Below are positions 18,019-27,163 of a stretch of 64,000 bases of DNA, piece after piece. Location of the stretch: contig NZ_LT821323.1 of NCBI RefSeq assembly GCF_900169085.1, positions 124,001 through 188,000 of the forward strand, given 5' to 3'. A program made the translations under genes and the position numbers. Position 1 is the first letter of the stretch; each line of letters starts with the position of its first letter. The notes under the pieces were generated by a model. It was not told the DNA's origin and ran no database searches. It saw nothing but the letters and a program-made list of their open reading frames with translations. The stretch comes from Chlamydia suis. GTDB lineage: Bacteria; Chlamydiota; Chlamydiia; Chlamydiales; Chlamydiaceae.

Positions 18019-19392
18019 ATGAAGAAAGTTTTGATTGCAAATAGAGGCGAAATCGCTGTTCGGATTATTCGGGCGTGTCATGATTTGGGATTGGCTACCG
18101 TTGCCGTATATTCTACAGCAGATCAAGAAGCCTTGCATGTGCTTCTCGCTGATGAAGCTGTTTGTATTGGAGAGGCCCAGGCGGCAAAATCTTATCTAAA
18201 GATCGCGAATATTTTGGCAGCTTGCGAAATTACCGGGGCAGATGCCGTGCATCCTGGTTATGGGTTTTTAAGTGAAAATGCCAACTTCGCATCTATTTGT
18301 GAAAGTTGTGGGTTAACTTTTATCGGTCCCAGTGCGGAGTCTATAGCAACTATGGGAGATAAAGTTGCTGCTAAGCAGTTAGCTAAAAAAATTAAATGTC
18401 CCGTTATCCCAGGTTCGGACGGGGTTGTTAAGGATGAAGTCGAAGGAATAAGAATCGCAGAAAAAATAGGCTTCCCAATTGTTATTAAAGCTGTTGCAGG
18501 AGGTGGCGGGCGAGGAATAAGAATCGTTAGAGAAAAAGACGAATTCTATAGAGCGTTTACTGCTGCTAGGGCAGAGGCTGAAGCTGGGTTTAACAACCCT
18601 GATGTGTACATTGAAAAATTTATTGAAAATCCAAGACATTTAGAAGTTCAAGTCATAGGGGATAAGCACGGGAATTACGTATATCTTGGTGAACGAGACT
18701 GTACGGTACAAAGACGCCGACAAAAATTAATAGAAGAGACTCCCAGCCCTATTCTTACTCCAGAAATGAGAGCTAAGGTTGGAAAGGTCGCAGTGGATTT
18801 AGCGCGAAGCGCTGGATATTTTTCTGTTGGAACCGTGGAATTTTTGTTAGACAAAGAGAAACGGTTTTATTTCATGGAAATGAATACCCGTATTCAGGTG
18901 GAGCACACGATTACTGAAGAAGTAACCGGAGTCGACTTGTTGAAAGCACAGATTAGTGTTGCAAAAGGAGAAAAACTTCCGTGGAAACAGAAGAATATAG
19001 AGTTTAAAGGGCACGTAATTCAGTGTCGAATCAATGCTGAAGATCCTAGTAATAATTTTACTCCTTCTCCTGGGCGTTTGGATTATTACCTTCCTCCAGC
19101 GGGTCCTTCGGTTCGCGTGGACGGCGCTTGTTATAGTGGTTACGCGATACCTCCTTATTATGACTCCATGATTGCTAAAGTGATCACGAAAGGAAAAAAC
19201 CGAGAAGAGGCAATCGCCATTATGAAGAGAGCCTTAAAAGAATTTCATATCGGAGGAGTGCACTCTACCATTCCCTTTCATCAATTTATGCTAGATAATC
19301 CGAAATTTATCCTCTCAGATTATGATATCAATTATGTAGACCAGCTTCTAGCAGAAGGGGGTGCTTTTTTGAACTTGGCCGAAAGGGATTGA
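18019..19392 (+). CDS. accC: Biotin carboxylase of acetyl-CoA carboxylase
   Basis: 457 residues, close to the usual 449. The N-terminal MKKVLIANRGEIAVRIIRAC, the ATP-grasp Gly-rich loop GGGGRGIRIV near 158, the catalytic EMNTRIQVEHTITE block near 288 and the biotin-carboxylase C-terminal domain are all present. It carboxylates biotin on AccB using ATP and bicarbonate. It is the last gene of the rpe-efp-accBC unit, and no clear terminator follows. Confidence 0.98.
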   Translation: MKKVLIANRGEIAVRIIRACHDLGLATVAVYSTADQEALHVLLADEAVCIGEAQAAKSYLKIANILAACEITGADAVHPGYGFLSENANFASICESCGLTFIGPSAESIATMGDKVAAKQLAKKIKCPVIPGSDGVVKDEVEGIRIAEKIGFPIVIKAVAGGGGRGIRIVREKDEFYRAFTAARAEAEAGFNNPDVYIEKFIENPRHLEVQVIGDKHGNYVYLGERDCTVQRRRQKLIEETPSPILTPEMRAKVGKVAVDLARSAGYFSVGTVEFLLDKEKRFYFMEMNTRIQVEHTITEEVTGVDLLKAQISVAKGEKLPWKQKNIEFKGHVIQCRINAEDPSNNFTPSPGRLDYYLPPAGPSVRVDGACYSGYAIPPYYDSMIAKVITKGKNREEAIAIMKRALKEFHIGGVHSTIPFHQFMLDNPKFILSDYDINYVDQLLAEGGAFLNLAERD

Positions 19393-19541
19393 TCTATTTT
19401 TTTTGAGAGGTCGGACGGGGCTATTGCATAGCACACAAACTTTTTTTTAACGGCTGGACTTTGATGAGCGAGAAGAGATGAATTTTTTTTGAAATTTTTC
19501 TTTTCTAACTTCTTTAGAAGGCAAATAGAACAGCTTTTTGT

Positions 19542-19570
19542 TTGGAAAAAATAATCATCAAAATTATAAT
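19542..19570 (+). promoter_or_regulatory. Promoter of rplM-rpsI
   Basis: TTGGAA (19542-19547), 17 bases, TATAAT (19565-19570). The -10 is only 28 bases before the rplM ATG, giving a very short leader of about 20 bases. Confidence 0.7.
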
Positions 19571-19598
19571 CATTCCCTCTGATAAGGTGATTTAAGTT

Positions 19599-20051
19599 AT
19601 GGAAAAAAGAAAAGATACGAAAACGACCCTAGCAAAGGCTTCAGATGAGCGAAGCAAGGCCTGGTATGTAATTAATGCCGAAGGGAAGACCTTAGGGAGA
19701 CTATCTTCAGAAATTGCGAAGATCCTGAGAGGTAAGCACAAAGTGACTTTTACTCCTCATGTAGCGATGGGAGATGGTGTCATTGTGATTAATGCTGAGA
19801 AAGTGCGTTTGACTGGCGCAAAAAGAGCTCAGAAAGTGTACCACTATTACACGGGTTTTATTTCTGGAATGCGAGAAGTTCCTTTTGAGAACATGATTGC
19901 GAGAAAACCTACGTATGTTATCGAACATGCTGTTAAAGGAATGTTGCCTAAAACTAAACTGGGAAGACGTCAAATGAAGTCTTTGAGAGTTTTGAAAGGA
20001 AGTTCTTACGCACAGTATGAAGCCATCAAACCAATTGTTTTAGACGCGTAA
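19599..20051 (+). CDS. rplM: 50S ribosomal protein L13
   Basis: 150 residues, standard length. Typical L13 sequence: [43 protein letters not shown], and the ending [18 protein letters not shown]. It is one of the first proteins to join the large subunit. It is paired with rpsI as in most bacteria. No leader hairpin for L13 autoregulation is visible in the short 5' region. Confidence 0.98.
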   Translation: MEKRKDTKTTLAKASDERSKAWYVINAEGKTLGRLSSEIAKILRGKHKVTFTPHVAMGDGVIVINAEKVRLTGAKRAQKVYHYYTGFISGMREVPFENMIARKPTYVIEHAVKGMLPKTKLGRRQMKSLRVLKGSSYAQYEAIKPIVLDA

Positions 20052-20064
20052 TTTGGGGTAGTTT

Positions 20065-20466
20065 GTGACAAAAAATACGATACAAGAGTCCGTAGCAACA
20101 GGAAGAAGAAAGCAAGCTGTTTCTAGCGTTCGCCTTCGTTCTGGAAATGGGAAGATCGACGTTAATGGCAAGACTTTAGAGCAGTACTTCCCCCTTGAAA
20201 TACAAAGAGCAACAATCTTGGCTCCGCTCAAAATGCTTGGAGATGTCAGTAATTTTGACTTGATTATCCGAGTAAGCGGTGGTGGAGTTCAAGGGCAAGT
20301 GATTGCTACTCGATTGGGATTGGCTAGAGCTGTTTTGCAGGAGAAAGAGGAGATGAAGCAAGAGCTGAAATCTCAAGGATTTTTGACTCGAGATCCTCGT
20401 AAGAAAGAACGTAAAAAATATGGACGTAAGAAAGCTCGTAAGAGTTTCCAATTCTCCAAACGATAA
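20065..20466 (+). CDS. rpsI: 30S ribosomal protein S9
   Basis: 133 residues, starting at a GTG (TTTGGGGTAGTTTGTG context). The body [26 protein letters not shown] and the basic ending [17 protein letters not shown] are typical; the C-terminal Lys/Arg touches P-site tRNA. It lies 13 bases behind rplM and ends in the hairpin at 20493-20530. Confidence 0.98.
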   Translation: MTKNTIQESVATGRRKQAVSSVRLRSGNGKIDVNGKTLEQYFPLEIQRATILAPLKMLGDVSNFDLIIRVSGGGVQGQVIATRLGLARAVLQEKEEMKQELKSQGFLTRDPRKKERKKYGRKKARKSFQFSKR

Positions 20467-20492
20467 GATCCATTCTTGTCAGATATTTATTG

Positions 20493-20530
20493 GAAAAGCC
20501 TTCTTTCAAAAGAAGGCTTTTCTGTTTTTA
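20493..20530. terminator. Bidirectional terminator between rpsI and the NlpC/P60 gene
   Basis: A near-perfect stem built on AGCCTTCTTT and AAAGAAGGCT, flanked by A on one side and T-rich sequence (ending GTTTTTA) on the other. It spans the stop codon of the opposing gene at 20506. Confidence 0.8.
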
Positions 20531-21357
20531 GGCATACCAAACACCGCTTCTCGAATCTTCTTTCTAAAATACAATTGGTTCCCGCAGAAAAAACTGTCGT
20601 CTCCTAAGGATACTTTTTCTACCATCCCACATTTTTCTGAAGCATGAATGAATTGATTTTCTGCAGTCTTCATCATAACGTGATCAATCCGACCTGTAGA
20701 GGCTTTTTTTAGAAAAATCAACCCCCCTATAGGTAAGCAGGAAAAATTTTTTATGGGGAAACAATCTTTGAACTGGTCCCTGGCATTGCGGGGAATATTT
20801 CTTCCCATTGCTTGGTAAAGAAGTTGAACGAATCCAGAACAATCTACTCCATTGCTGGGGAGGTGCGCATGAATGCATCTTCCACCCCAAACGTATGGAG
20901 TGGTTATAAGCTGTTCTGCCAAATTTACTAGGTCTTCTGAAGAGAAAGGAGCGTCTAAGAAACGAAAGTTTTTAGTATGACAAAACCCTTCCACAAAATG
21001 GCTTTTTGAGAAAACATTTAATGCCGCGATGCTCTCAGGAGAGAGCACTACTTGGTTGATAGTGTTTATATGAAGAGGGCTTGCAAAAGGAAGAGGAATA
21101 TGCCAAGGCTCTAGAAAAGCTTCTTGAGAACAAATAATGGCATTGGGAGAGGGGGTTTGAGAAGAAAAAAGGGGGCTTTCTTTAAGAGTGGCTCCAGGAT
21201 AAGGTTGCCAGAAGGAGGAAAAAAACAACTGAGAATAGGCGTAATGTCGATTATTGTGTAGAAATACTCGTTCGCCGAACAAAACCTGTGTTTCGATATC
21301 TTGGGAGTCTGATAAAAGATCGCAAACAGGAGAGAGCAAGACTCGGGGCATAATCAC
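20506..21357 (-). CDS. NlpC/P60-family peptidoglycan hydrolase
   Basis: 283 residues. The N-terminal half (about 1-135) looks like the SH3b-type region found in YkfC-like enzymes. The C-terminal NlpC/P60 domain has the full triad: Cys173 (VDCSGFVQLLYQ), His226 (TGRIDHVMM) and His238 (FIHAS). Such enzymes cut gamma-D-Glu bonds in cell-wall peptides. The C. trachomatis counterpart (CT127) has been described as a peptidoglycan-peptide hydrolase used in turnover of the scarce chlamydial peptidoglycan. No signal peptide is evident, which fits a cytoplasmic recycling role. Confidence 0.88.
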   Translation of the reverse strand: MIMPRVLLSPVCDLLSDSQDIETQVLFGERVFLHNNRHYAYSQLFFSSFWQPYPGATLKESPLFSSQTPSPNAIICSQEAFLEPWHIPLPFASPLHINTINQVVLSPESIAALNVFSKSHFVEGFCHTKNFRFLDAPFSSEDLVNLAEQLITTPYVWGGRCIHAHLPSNGVDCSGFVQLLYQAMGRNIPRNARDQFKDCFPIKNFSCLPIGGLIFLKKASTGRIDHVMMKTAENQFIHASEKCGMVEKVSLGDDSFFCGNQLYFRKKIREAVFGMPKNRKAFF

Positions 21358-21442
21358 CTCGGTAGAAAACCCACAAGGGATTGCAGGTAATGACCTGCGA
21401 TCCTTGCCCGGAGATTATATCAAAGAAAAAATTTTCTGCGTG

Positions 21443-22213
21443 TTAGTCTTCTTCGTCACAACAATTCCAGCAATCGCAATCATCGCAATCACAATACTCG
21501 CAATGGGTATTTTTTTTCGCGGGCTGAGAAGACAAAGAAAGGCTGGTTAAAATTCTTTCAAATACTTGTTGAGCAGGAGCATTAGCATCAATGACGACGA
21601 GCCTTTGCAGATCAGTGTAATAATCTAAAACCGGTTGTGTTTCTTGTTTATAAGTTTGAATTCGATTTAGGATCACTTCCGGAGTATCATCTGATCTGCG
21701 AACGAGCTCTACTAAACATCTTGGGCAGAGGGAAAAACCTTGTTGCTTATTATAAATGCCTTGACAAGATGGGCAAATGTATCGAGCAGTTAAGCGATTC
21801 AGGACCTCTTCATCAGAAATGTCTAAGAGAACGACCTTGTAATCAGGGAAATAGGAACAAAGAAACTCGTCCAACAGTTTCGCTTGCGCAACTGTTCGGG
21901 GAAAACCATCTAAAATAGCGCTATCTTCTAAACGAGATAGAAAGGAAAGTTTTCTTAATAAAGTATCTTGCTGTAACTCATCGAGCCGTTCACGGACTAA
22001 CTCCCAAACCAGTTCATCTGGTAGTAATTTGCCTTGGTCTAGGTAAGATTTAATTTCTTCCCCAAGAGCTGTTTGTTTAGAAACCGCATTTCTAAGTAAA
22101 TCTCCGGAGCTAATATGCAGGAGAGAGAGCTGAGATGCGAGTAATTTTGACTGGGTGCCTTTCCCGGATCCTGGGGCTCCCATAATGATAAGGAAAAGAG
22201 GGGATCGATCCAT
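21443..22213 (-). CDS. adk: Adenylate kinase with a Cys-rich C-terminal tail
   Basis: 256 residues against about 214-220 for most bacterial Adk. P-loop GAPGSGKGT (12-20), AMP-site SSGDLLR and DGFPRT are intact. The LID domain carries a zinc-type Cys4 set (Cys147, Cys150, Cys163, Cys166), as in Gram-positive Adk. The enzyme ends near residue 225. A further tail of about 28 residues contains seven Cys between 238 and 252 (CEYCDCDDCDCWNCC) among Asp/Glu, which looks like a second metal-binding patch. The role of the tail is unknown. Confidence 0.93.
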   Translation of the reverse strand: MDRSPLFLIIMGAPGSGKGTQSKLLASQLSLLHISSGDLLRNAVSKQTALGEEIKSYLDQGKLLPDELVWELVRERLDELQQDTLLRKLSFLSRLEDSAILDGFPRTVAQAKLLDEFLCSYFPDYKVVLLDISDEEVLNRLTARYICPSCQGIYNKQQGFSLCPRCLVELVRRSDDTPEVILNRIQTYKQETQPVLDYYTDLQRLVVIDANAPAQQVFERILTSLSLSSQPAKKNTHCEYCDCDDCDCWNCCDEED

Positions 22214-22401
22214 TATTGTCCTAATAAAATGCTTTACAAACTGTCAAAAAAAAGCTAGCGGCCACATAGAATGTACACAAGTTTTTATTTTTTCGAAACA
22301 AAAGTTCGATAAAAGATTTTTAATTAAGAAAGGCTTTTTTTATAAAAACCTTTAGGTCAAAATGATCGGCATGAATTTCTTGCAACAAGGATGATAGGAT
22401 A

Positions 22402-23046
22402 GTGGAACACTATTTACTAACAGCAAAGTTACTTCTTCACGGATGTGGCTACACGCTATTTATCACAACAATTTCATTGGTGTGTGGGTTGGTGCTTGGC
22501 TGGGGAATAGGAACGGTGAATTCGCGATATTTTCCTTGTCGCATCGCAAAATTTTTGGGAAATTTCTATGTAATGGCTGTTCGAGGGACTCCGCTATTCA
22601 TTCAAATTTTAATTGTATATTTTGGCGTTCCCTCTTTGATAAAAGTGAATTTGTCTCCTCTCGTTGCAGGATTGGTTGCTTTAACTCTTAATTCTGCCGC
22701 ATATTTAGCAGAAAATGTCCGAGGAGGGATCAATGCGCTACCTACTCAACAATGGGAGGCGGCAAAGGTATTGGGGTATAGAGGATCGCAAATATTTTGG
22801 CATATTCTGTATCCGCAAGCGTTTAAGAATATCCTTCCCTCTCTAACCAATGAATTTGTTTCTTTGATTAAGGAAAGTAGTATTCTTATGGTGGTTGGAG
22901 TTCCAGAATTGACCAAAGTAACCAAGGATATAGTAGCTAGGGAGCTCAACCCAATGGAAATGTATTTAATTTGTGCGGGGTTGTATTTGGTAATGACTTC
23001 CGCCTTTTCCTATTTTGCTAGATTGACGGAGAAGAAGTCGGCATGA
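22402..23046 (+). CDS. Polar amino-acid ABC transporter permease
   Basis: 214 residues from a GTG with AGGAT upstream. The HisM/GlnP-type fold is clear: several membrane helices, the family block VRGTPLFIQILIVYFG near 60-75, and the EAA coupling loop (QQWEAAKVLGYRGSQIFWHILYPQA, about 115-140). It moves an amino acid, probably arginine or a relative (the C. trachomatis gene is called artM/glnP), across the inner membrane. Its stop overlaps the ATPase start by 4 bases (ATGA). No binding-protein gene is adjacent; chlamydial ArtJ lies elsewhere. Confidence 0.92.
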   Translation: MEHYLLTAKLLLHGCGYTLFITTISLVCGLVLGWGIGTVNSRYFPCRIAKFLGNFYVMAVRGTPLFIQILIVYFGVPSLIKVNLSPLVAGLVALTLNSAAYLAENVRGGINALPTQQWEAAKVLGYRGSQIFWHILYPQAFKNILPSLTNEFVSLIKESSILMVVGVPELTKVTKDIVARELNPMEMYLICAGLYLVMTSAFSYFARLTEKKSA

Positions 23047-23744
23047 CTGTGGAAGTTAAAGATTTGACTGTAGCTGTTAGTGGCAAGGAAATTCTTTCAA
23101 ATGTATCTTTCTCCCTAATTCCAGGACGCATTACCCTGTTTATAGGAAGAAGTGGATCAGGGAAGACCACGATTTTGCGTTCGCTAGTGGGCCTTGCCAA
23201 GGTTTCTAGTGGAAGCATTTCTGTAGCAGGAGATCCTCCTGGATTTGTTTTTCAACAACCAGAACTTTTCCCCCATATGACAGTGCTAGACAATTGTGCA
23301 CATCCTCAGATAGTGGTGAAAAAACGAGAACAAAGCGAAGCTAGAAAGAGGGCTGTCGATCTTCTAAGTATGTTAGAAGTAAGCGAATGTGCTTCGAGTT
23401 ATCCCCATCAGTTATCCGGAGGCCAGAGACAGCGAGTCGCGATTGCTCGTGCTCTCGCTCTTGATACGCGAACGATTCTTTTTGATGAGCCCACCTCTGC
23501 TTTAGATCCTTTCTCTGCATCCAAGTTTCTTCAATTGGTGCTTTCTTTGAAAAAACAAGGCATGACTATCGCGATTTCTACTCATGATATGTTGTTTATC
23601 AATCAATGCATGGATAGAGTGTATCTTGTAGATAAGGGGCGGATTATCGGCTCCTACGATAGTCAGAATGAAGATCTTCAAGCTAGCAGTGCTGTTAAGC
23701 AGTATCTTGCTTTACAGGAAAGTTCTTCAGAGGATCGACAATAG
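23043..23744 (+). CDS. Polar amino-acid ABC transporter ATPase
   Basis: 233 residues. Walker A GRSGSGKTT (near 34-42), Q-loop FQQPELFPHMTVLDN, signature LSGGQRQRVAIARALA, Walker B TILFDEPTSALD and the switch His in STHD are all present. It energises the permease encoded just before it, through a 4-base overlap that suggests translational coupling. It converges on the giant AsmA-like gene with a 2-base gap, and no terminator is visible between them. Confidence 0.94.
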   Translation: MTVEVKDLTVAVSGKEILSNVSFSLIPGRITLFIGRSGSGKTTILRSLVGLAKVSSGSISVAGDPPGFVFQQPELFPHMTVLDNCAHPQIVVKKREQSEARKRAVDLLSMLEVSECASSYPHQLSGGQRQRVAIARALALDTRTILFDEPTSALDPFSASKFLQLVLSLKKQGMTIAISTHDMLFINQCMDRVYLVDKGRIIGSYDSQNEDLQASSAVKQYLALQESSSEDRQ

Positions 23745-23746
23745 CA

Positions 23747-26700
23747 TTACTCGGATTCGGGAACCTCCCACGGAAGAGGGGAGACCGTCTGTGGAGGAGT
23801 TGGTTCTCCCAATGATGAGAACAGTTTATCTGCTAATGAGTTTAATGGGCCCGCAATCGTATAGCTTTTCAATAAAGCAATTCGAGCATAGGCAGAGGAC
23901 CAATCTATCTCAGGAGATGAAATAGGCCCGCGAATCTTGATTAAAAAAAAGTTTTTCGTTTTGAGCACTGTATTGCGGAAAAGCTTTTTAATGAATTCGG
24001 GATCAATGCCCAAAGTCATTGCTAATCGCTCGCGGATAATGTCCGTTTTTCCCCATAACGCTAGGCGTATGCGTCCATCAATGAGAGCGTCAAAGCGCTT
24101 ACAAATAATTTGCCCGTTTTGTACAGAAAAGAAAATCGGAGTGAACCAAGATTCAACACGTTGTTGCTCTGCTTCAACATCTAAAAATTGAAAGAGATCT
24201 TGCATGATTCCTGTATTCGCGATTTCTATCTTTCCGAAATCTAGAGAAGCGGATTGGAGACGGAAGTTTTCAAAAGAGTAAGGTTTAATTGGAAGGTAAA
24301 AATTTTGCTGATTGACGCGTAAACTTACGGGATGCTTAGAGTAGGCTCCTCCTTCTGCAATTAATGGATTGAATTCTCTGAGAAAGGCCTTATTAATTTC
24401 CTCATTAATGTGTAAAGATGCTGTAAGATCTTCTTTCAAAAGAATAGCATGTTCTGTAAGCACTAAAGGTAAATAGGCTGCCAGATTTTCAGAGTCTACC
24501 TTAATCGTTAAAGGCCCTTCTCCCCCAGAAAAGTCGTTATAAATAGAAACGTGGATTTTTGGGCCAGCTAAAGAGGTCAGCTTAGCGCGAACCCCAGGAG
24601 AAATTGGAAAAATACCTGAGATGAAAGAAGTGGGAATATTAGTCCAAGTTGCGGTTTGAGAGAAGGTTCTTGTTTCATTCATTAAAATATTTCTGGCCTC
24701 GCCTTCAATGATAAAAGATACAGGCTCTTTATTATCTTGGTTGGGAGCTAAACAATTTCCATTGAGTTGATATTGGATCTGATCGTTCAAATTTTGTGCG
24801 TGAATAGAACCAGATATATTATTCACGATAAAGTTTTCTTTAGATAGGTAGTCATAAAAAACTAAAGGAGTAGAGGATAGCTTTCCCTCTATCCCGCCTT
24901 CCGACAATAGGGAAAGACAGGAATACCCAGTTTTTTTATCTGCGCAAGAAATTTTAGAAAGATCCAGTCGGAAGGTGGCTGGTCGGTTTAGAATACAAGA
25001 TGGAGCACACGATGCTTTTTCAAAAAACGAGCTATATCGTTCGGGAGAAATTTCCCATTGTAGTGATCCGCGCGTTTGTTCAGTTAGAGACAATGACCGG
25101 TCCATCACGAAACGTAAATCCCCAGTTAAAGCATCGGTTTTGAAGCTGGAAGAGACCGTGAATGTTTCCTCTTGATCAGGGGAGTAAAGAAGCTGAAAGG
25201 AGGCCTCTCCTGTTTCTCCGATGTAACGAGATAAAGAGGCGTCTTTATGCTGTAGTCGAATTAGCCTGTCTATAGGTAATTGTAAAAGCTCTCCAGAGGC
25301 TTGAATAGAGATGTTTTCAGCAGTCCAAGGAGAAGATGGATCTAAAGAGGAAATAACAATATCGGGAATAAGAAGTTTGGTCTCTATGAGATTAGGAGCT
25401 TCTGGATCCACTAAGGATAGTTTTATGTTTCCTTTGAGCAAGGCTTTTCCTCCATCAGAATGTAAAGAAAAGCTCGAACGAGTCATGTGTAGGGGAGCAA
25501 ATTTGGGTAAAAACAGATCTAGAGGAAGAGAGGAAAGCGTTCCATATACTAAAAGAGAGGAGTTGGATGGTTTAATTGCTTCGCTAGTTTTACCGAATTT
25601 CCCGTGGATAAATATTTCATTTTCTCCTGCAATGAGACGCGCGGATAGTTTTGGGAAAAAGATGTGTTTTTTGGCGAAATGCATTTTCCCAGAAAACAAG
25701 GTTTGTATTTGCAAAAAATGGGGAGCCAAATGCTCTTTCCAGCGTTCGGATAATGTGTAGGAGCCCTCTCCATTAAACTGTAAGGCTTGTAAGGGTCCAG
25801 AAAAGGTGCATGATAAGCGTAATAGCGGATTATCTAGCAAAGCTTCGCAGGAGAGTTGTTTATTACGATACTTCCCTTGGATATCCAAAGTATAGTAGGG
25901 AACTTCGAGAGGGGTATTTATCTCAAGAGGTTTAGGAAGCAAGGCTCGTAAATATGTATGCGGCAATAGAGACTGTTGAATATGAAACTCTGCGGAATGC
26001 TTACGGTTGTCTATAGAGAGCGTGCTATGAATATAGGATGGAGAGGCTCCTCCTAAGCTTGCCGAAGAGGAAGAGCGAATGACAGTAAAGCGCTCTGATT
26101 TGTTTACAGAGATTTTTGTATTCTCTGTTCGAATGGAAAGATTAGGATCGGAGGCGGTTACAGAAATTTGAGGTAAGTTTGCTTGTAAGGAAAATTCAGC
26201 GGTTCCCCATTTCGAAATAGATAGGGGAAGTTTGGCATCAGATATAAAAAGGTATGCTTCTTGTGAGCGGATAGGGGTGTCCGTTGGAGATAGTTCTGAG
26301 AGAATGCTGGAGGTTATAGTCGGCTGTAAGATTACAGACGAGGCTCCTCCTTGAGTGATTAAAAACGTGTGATCTCGTATATACCCTCGCAACTTTGCTG
26401 AGATTTGGTTTCCTTCCGTGGTGAGAGTGATAAGAGTCGAATCTTTTTCTTGATGAGCCTTTGCTGTGAGGTGAATAAGGTCTTCTGTGGATAAGATCCT
26501 GTCTATCGGGGGAGATGCAATGAAAAGTTTAAAAAGGGATGCGGGAACGGAAGAAAGCCGAATGTCGAGAAAGATTTTTGGGGAAAGAGCCCCTTCGACA
26601 GATACAGAACCTTGTATGTCATTTTCTTTGGTAAGAGCTCGGATGAGTAATTGTTGAGCTGTTTTTTTTACATAAAATCCCGAAACCGAAAGCGTGGATC

Positions 26701-27163
26701 CCTTGATGGTTTTCATTGTTATAGATCCTAGCTCGGATATGATGTCGCTACGTTCTATTTTAGAAAGAATGGATCCCGGATCTAAATGATAAAGAGAGGG
26801 AGAATTTATGGACAAAGACTCATCTATTTGCAGAGACCATCCCGTAAGGGTTAGCGCTTTGGGGAATCTGTAAAGAAGTAGGCGGGGGAGAGAGCCGCGT
26901 ATTACAATTTTTTCTGCAGAAAAAACTTCTGCTTCTGAATCGATTCCACGAACGCGTACCTTTTTAGCCGTTTGAGAGCCGAACCAGGAAAGATGGAGCT
27001 CTTCAATTTCACAGTGCAACCCCGTTTCCCTATTCAATACGGCAAGAAATAGATACTTCCCAGATTTGCTGGAAAGAATTTGGGGAAGCAGAGCTAAAAA
27101 AATTAAAGGGAGCCCCACAAATAAATAATAGCTAAATGTTTTGTACCACGGAGAACGACTCAT
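23747..27163 (-). CDS. Giant AsmA/TamB-like membrane protein
   Basis: 1138 residues. One N-terminal membrane helix (about 10-30) is followed by almost continuous beta-rich sequence. The opening, with ETGLHCEIEELHLSWFGSQTAKKVRVRGID, matches the pattern at the start of AsmA, YhdP and TamB proteins, which form long lipid-carrying grooves between inner and outer membrane. The assignment is by pattern, not alignment. It overlaps the upstream YihY-like gene by 4 bases (ATGA), so the two are probably made together. That pairing would suit lipid supply to the outer membrane. It corresponds to CT131. Confidence 0.75.
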   Translation of the reverse strand: MSRSPWYKTFSYYLFVGLPLIFLALLPQILSSKSGKYLFLAVLNRETGLHCEIEELHLSWFGSQTAKKVRVRGIDSEAEVFSAEKIVIRGSLPRLLLYRFPKALTLTGWSLQIDESLSINSPSLYHLDPGSILSKIERSDIISELGSITMKTIKGSTLSVSGFYVKKTAQQLLIRALTKENDIQGSVSVEGALSPKIFLDIRLSSVPASLFKLFIASPPIDRILSTEDLIHLTAKAHQEKDSTLITLTTEGNQISAKLRGYIRDHTFLITQGGASSVILQPTITSSILSELSPTDTPIRSQEAYLFISDAKLPLSISKWGTAEFSLQANLPQISVTASDPNLSIRTENTKISVNKSERFTVIRSSSSASLGGASPSYIHSTLSIDNRKHSAEFHIQQSLLPHTYLRALLPKPLEINTPLEVPYYTLDIQGKYRNKQLSCEALLDNPLLRLSCTFSGPLQALQFNGEGSYTLSERWKEHLAPHFLQIQTLFSGKMHFAKKHIFFPKLSARLIAGENEIFIHGKFGKTSEAIKPSNSSLLVYGTLSSLPLDLFLPKFAPLHMTRSSFSLHSDGGKALLKGNIKLSLVDPEAPNLIETKLLIPDIVISSLDPSSPWTAENISIQASGELLQLPIDRLIRLQHKDASLSRYIGETGEASFQLLYSPDQEETFTVSSSFKTDALTGDLRFVMDRSLSLTEQTRGSLQWEISPERYSSFFEKASCAPSCILNRPATFRLDLSKISCADKKTGYSCLSLLSEGGIEGKLSSTPLVFYDYLSKENFIVNNISGSIHAQNLNDQIQYQLNGNCLAPNQDNKEPVSFIIEGEARNILMNETRTFSQTATWTNIPTSFISGIFPISPGVRAKLTSLAGPKIHVSIYNDFSGGEGPLTIKVDSENLAAYLPLVLTEHAILLKEDLTASLHINEEINKAFLREFNPLIAEGGAYSKHPVSLRVNQQNFYLPIKPYSFENFRLQSASLDFGKIEIANTGIMQDLFQFLDVEAEQQRVESWFTPIFFSVQNGQIICKRFDALIDGRIRLALWGKTDIIRERLAMTLGIDPEFIKKLFRNTVLKTKNFFLIKIRGPISSPEIDWSSAYARIALLKSYTIAGPLNSLADKLFSSLGEPTPPQTVSPLPWEVPESE

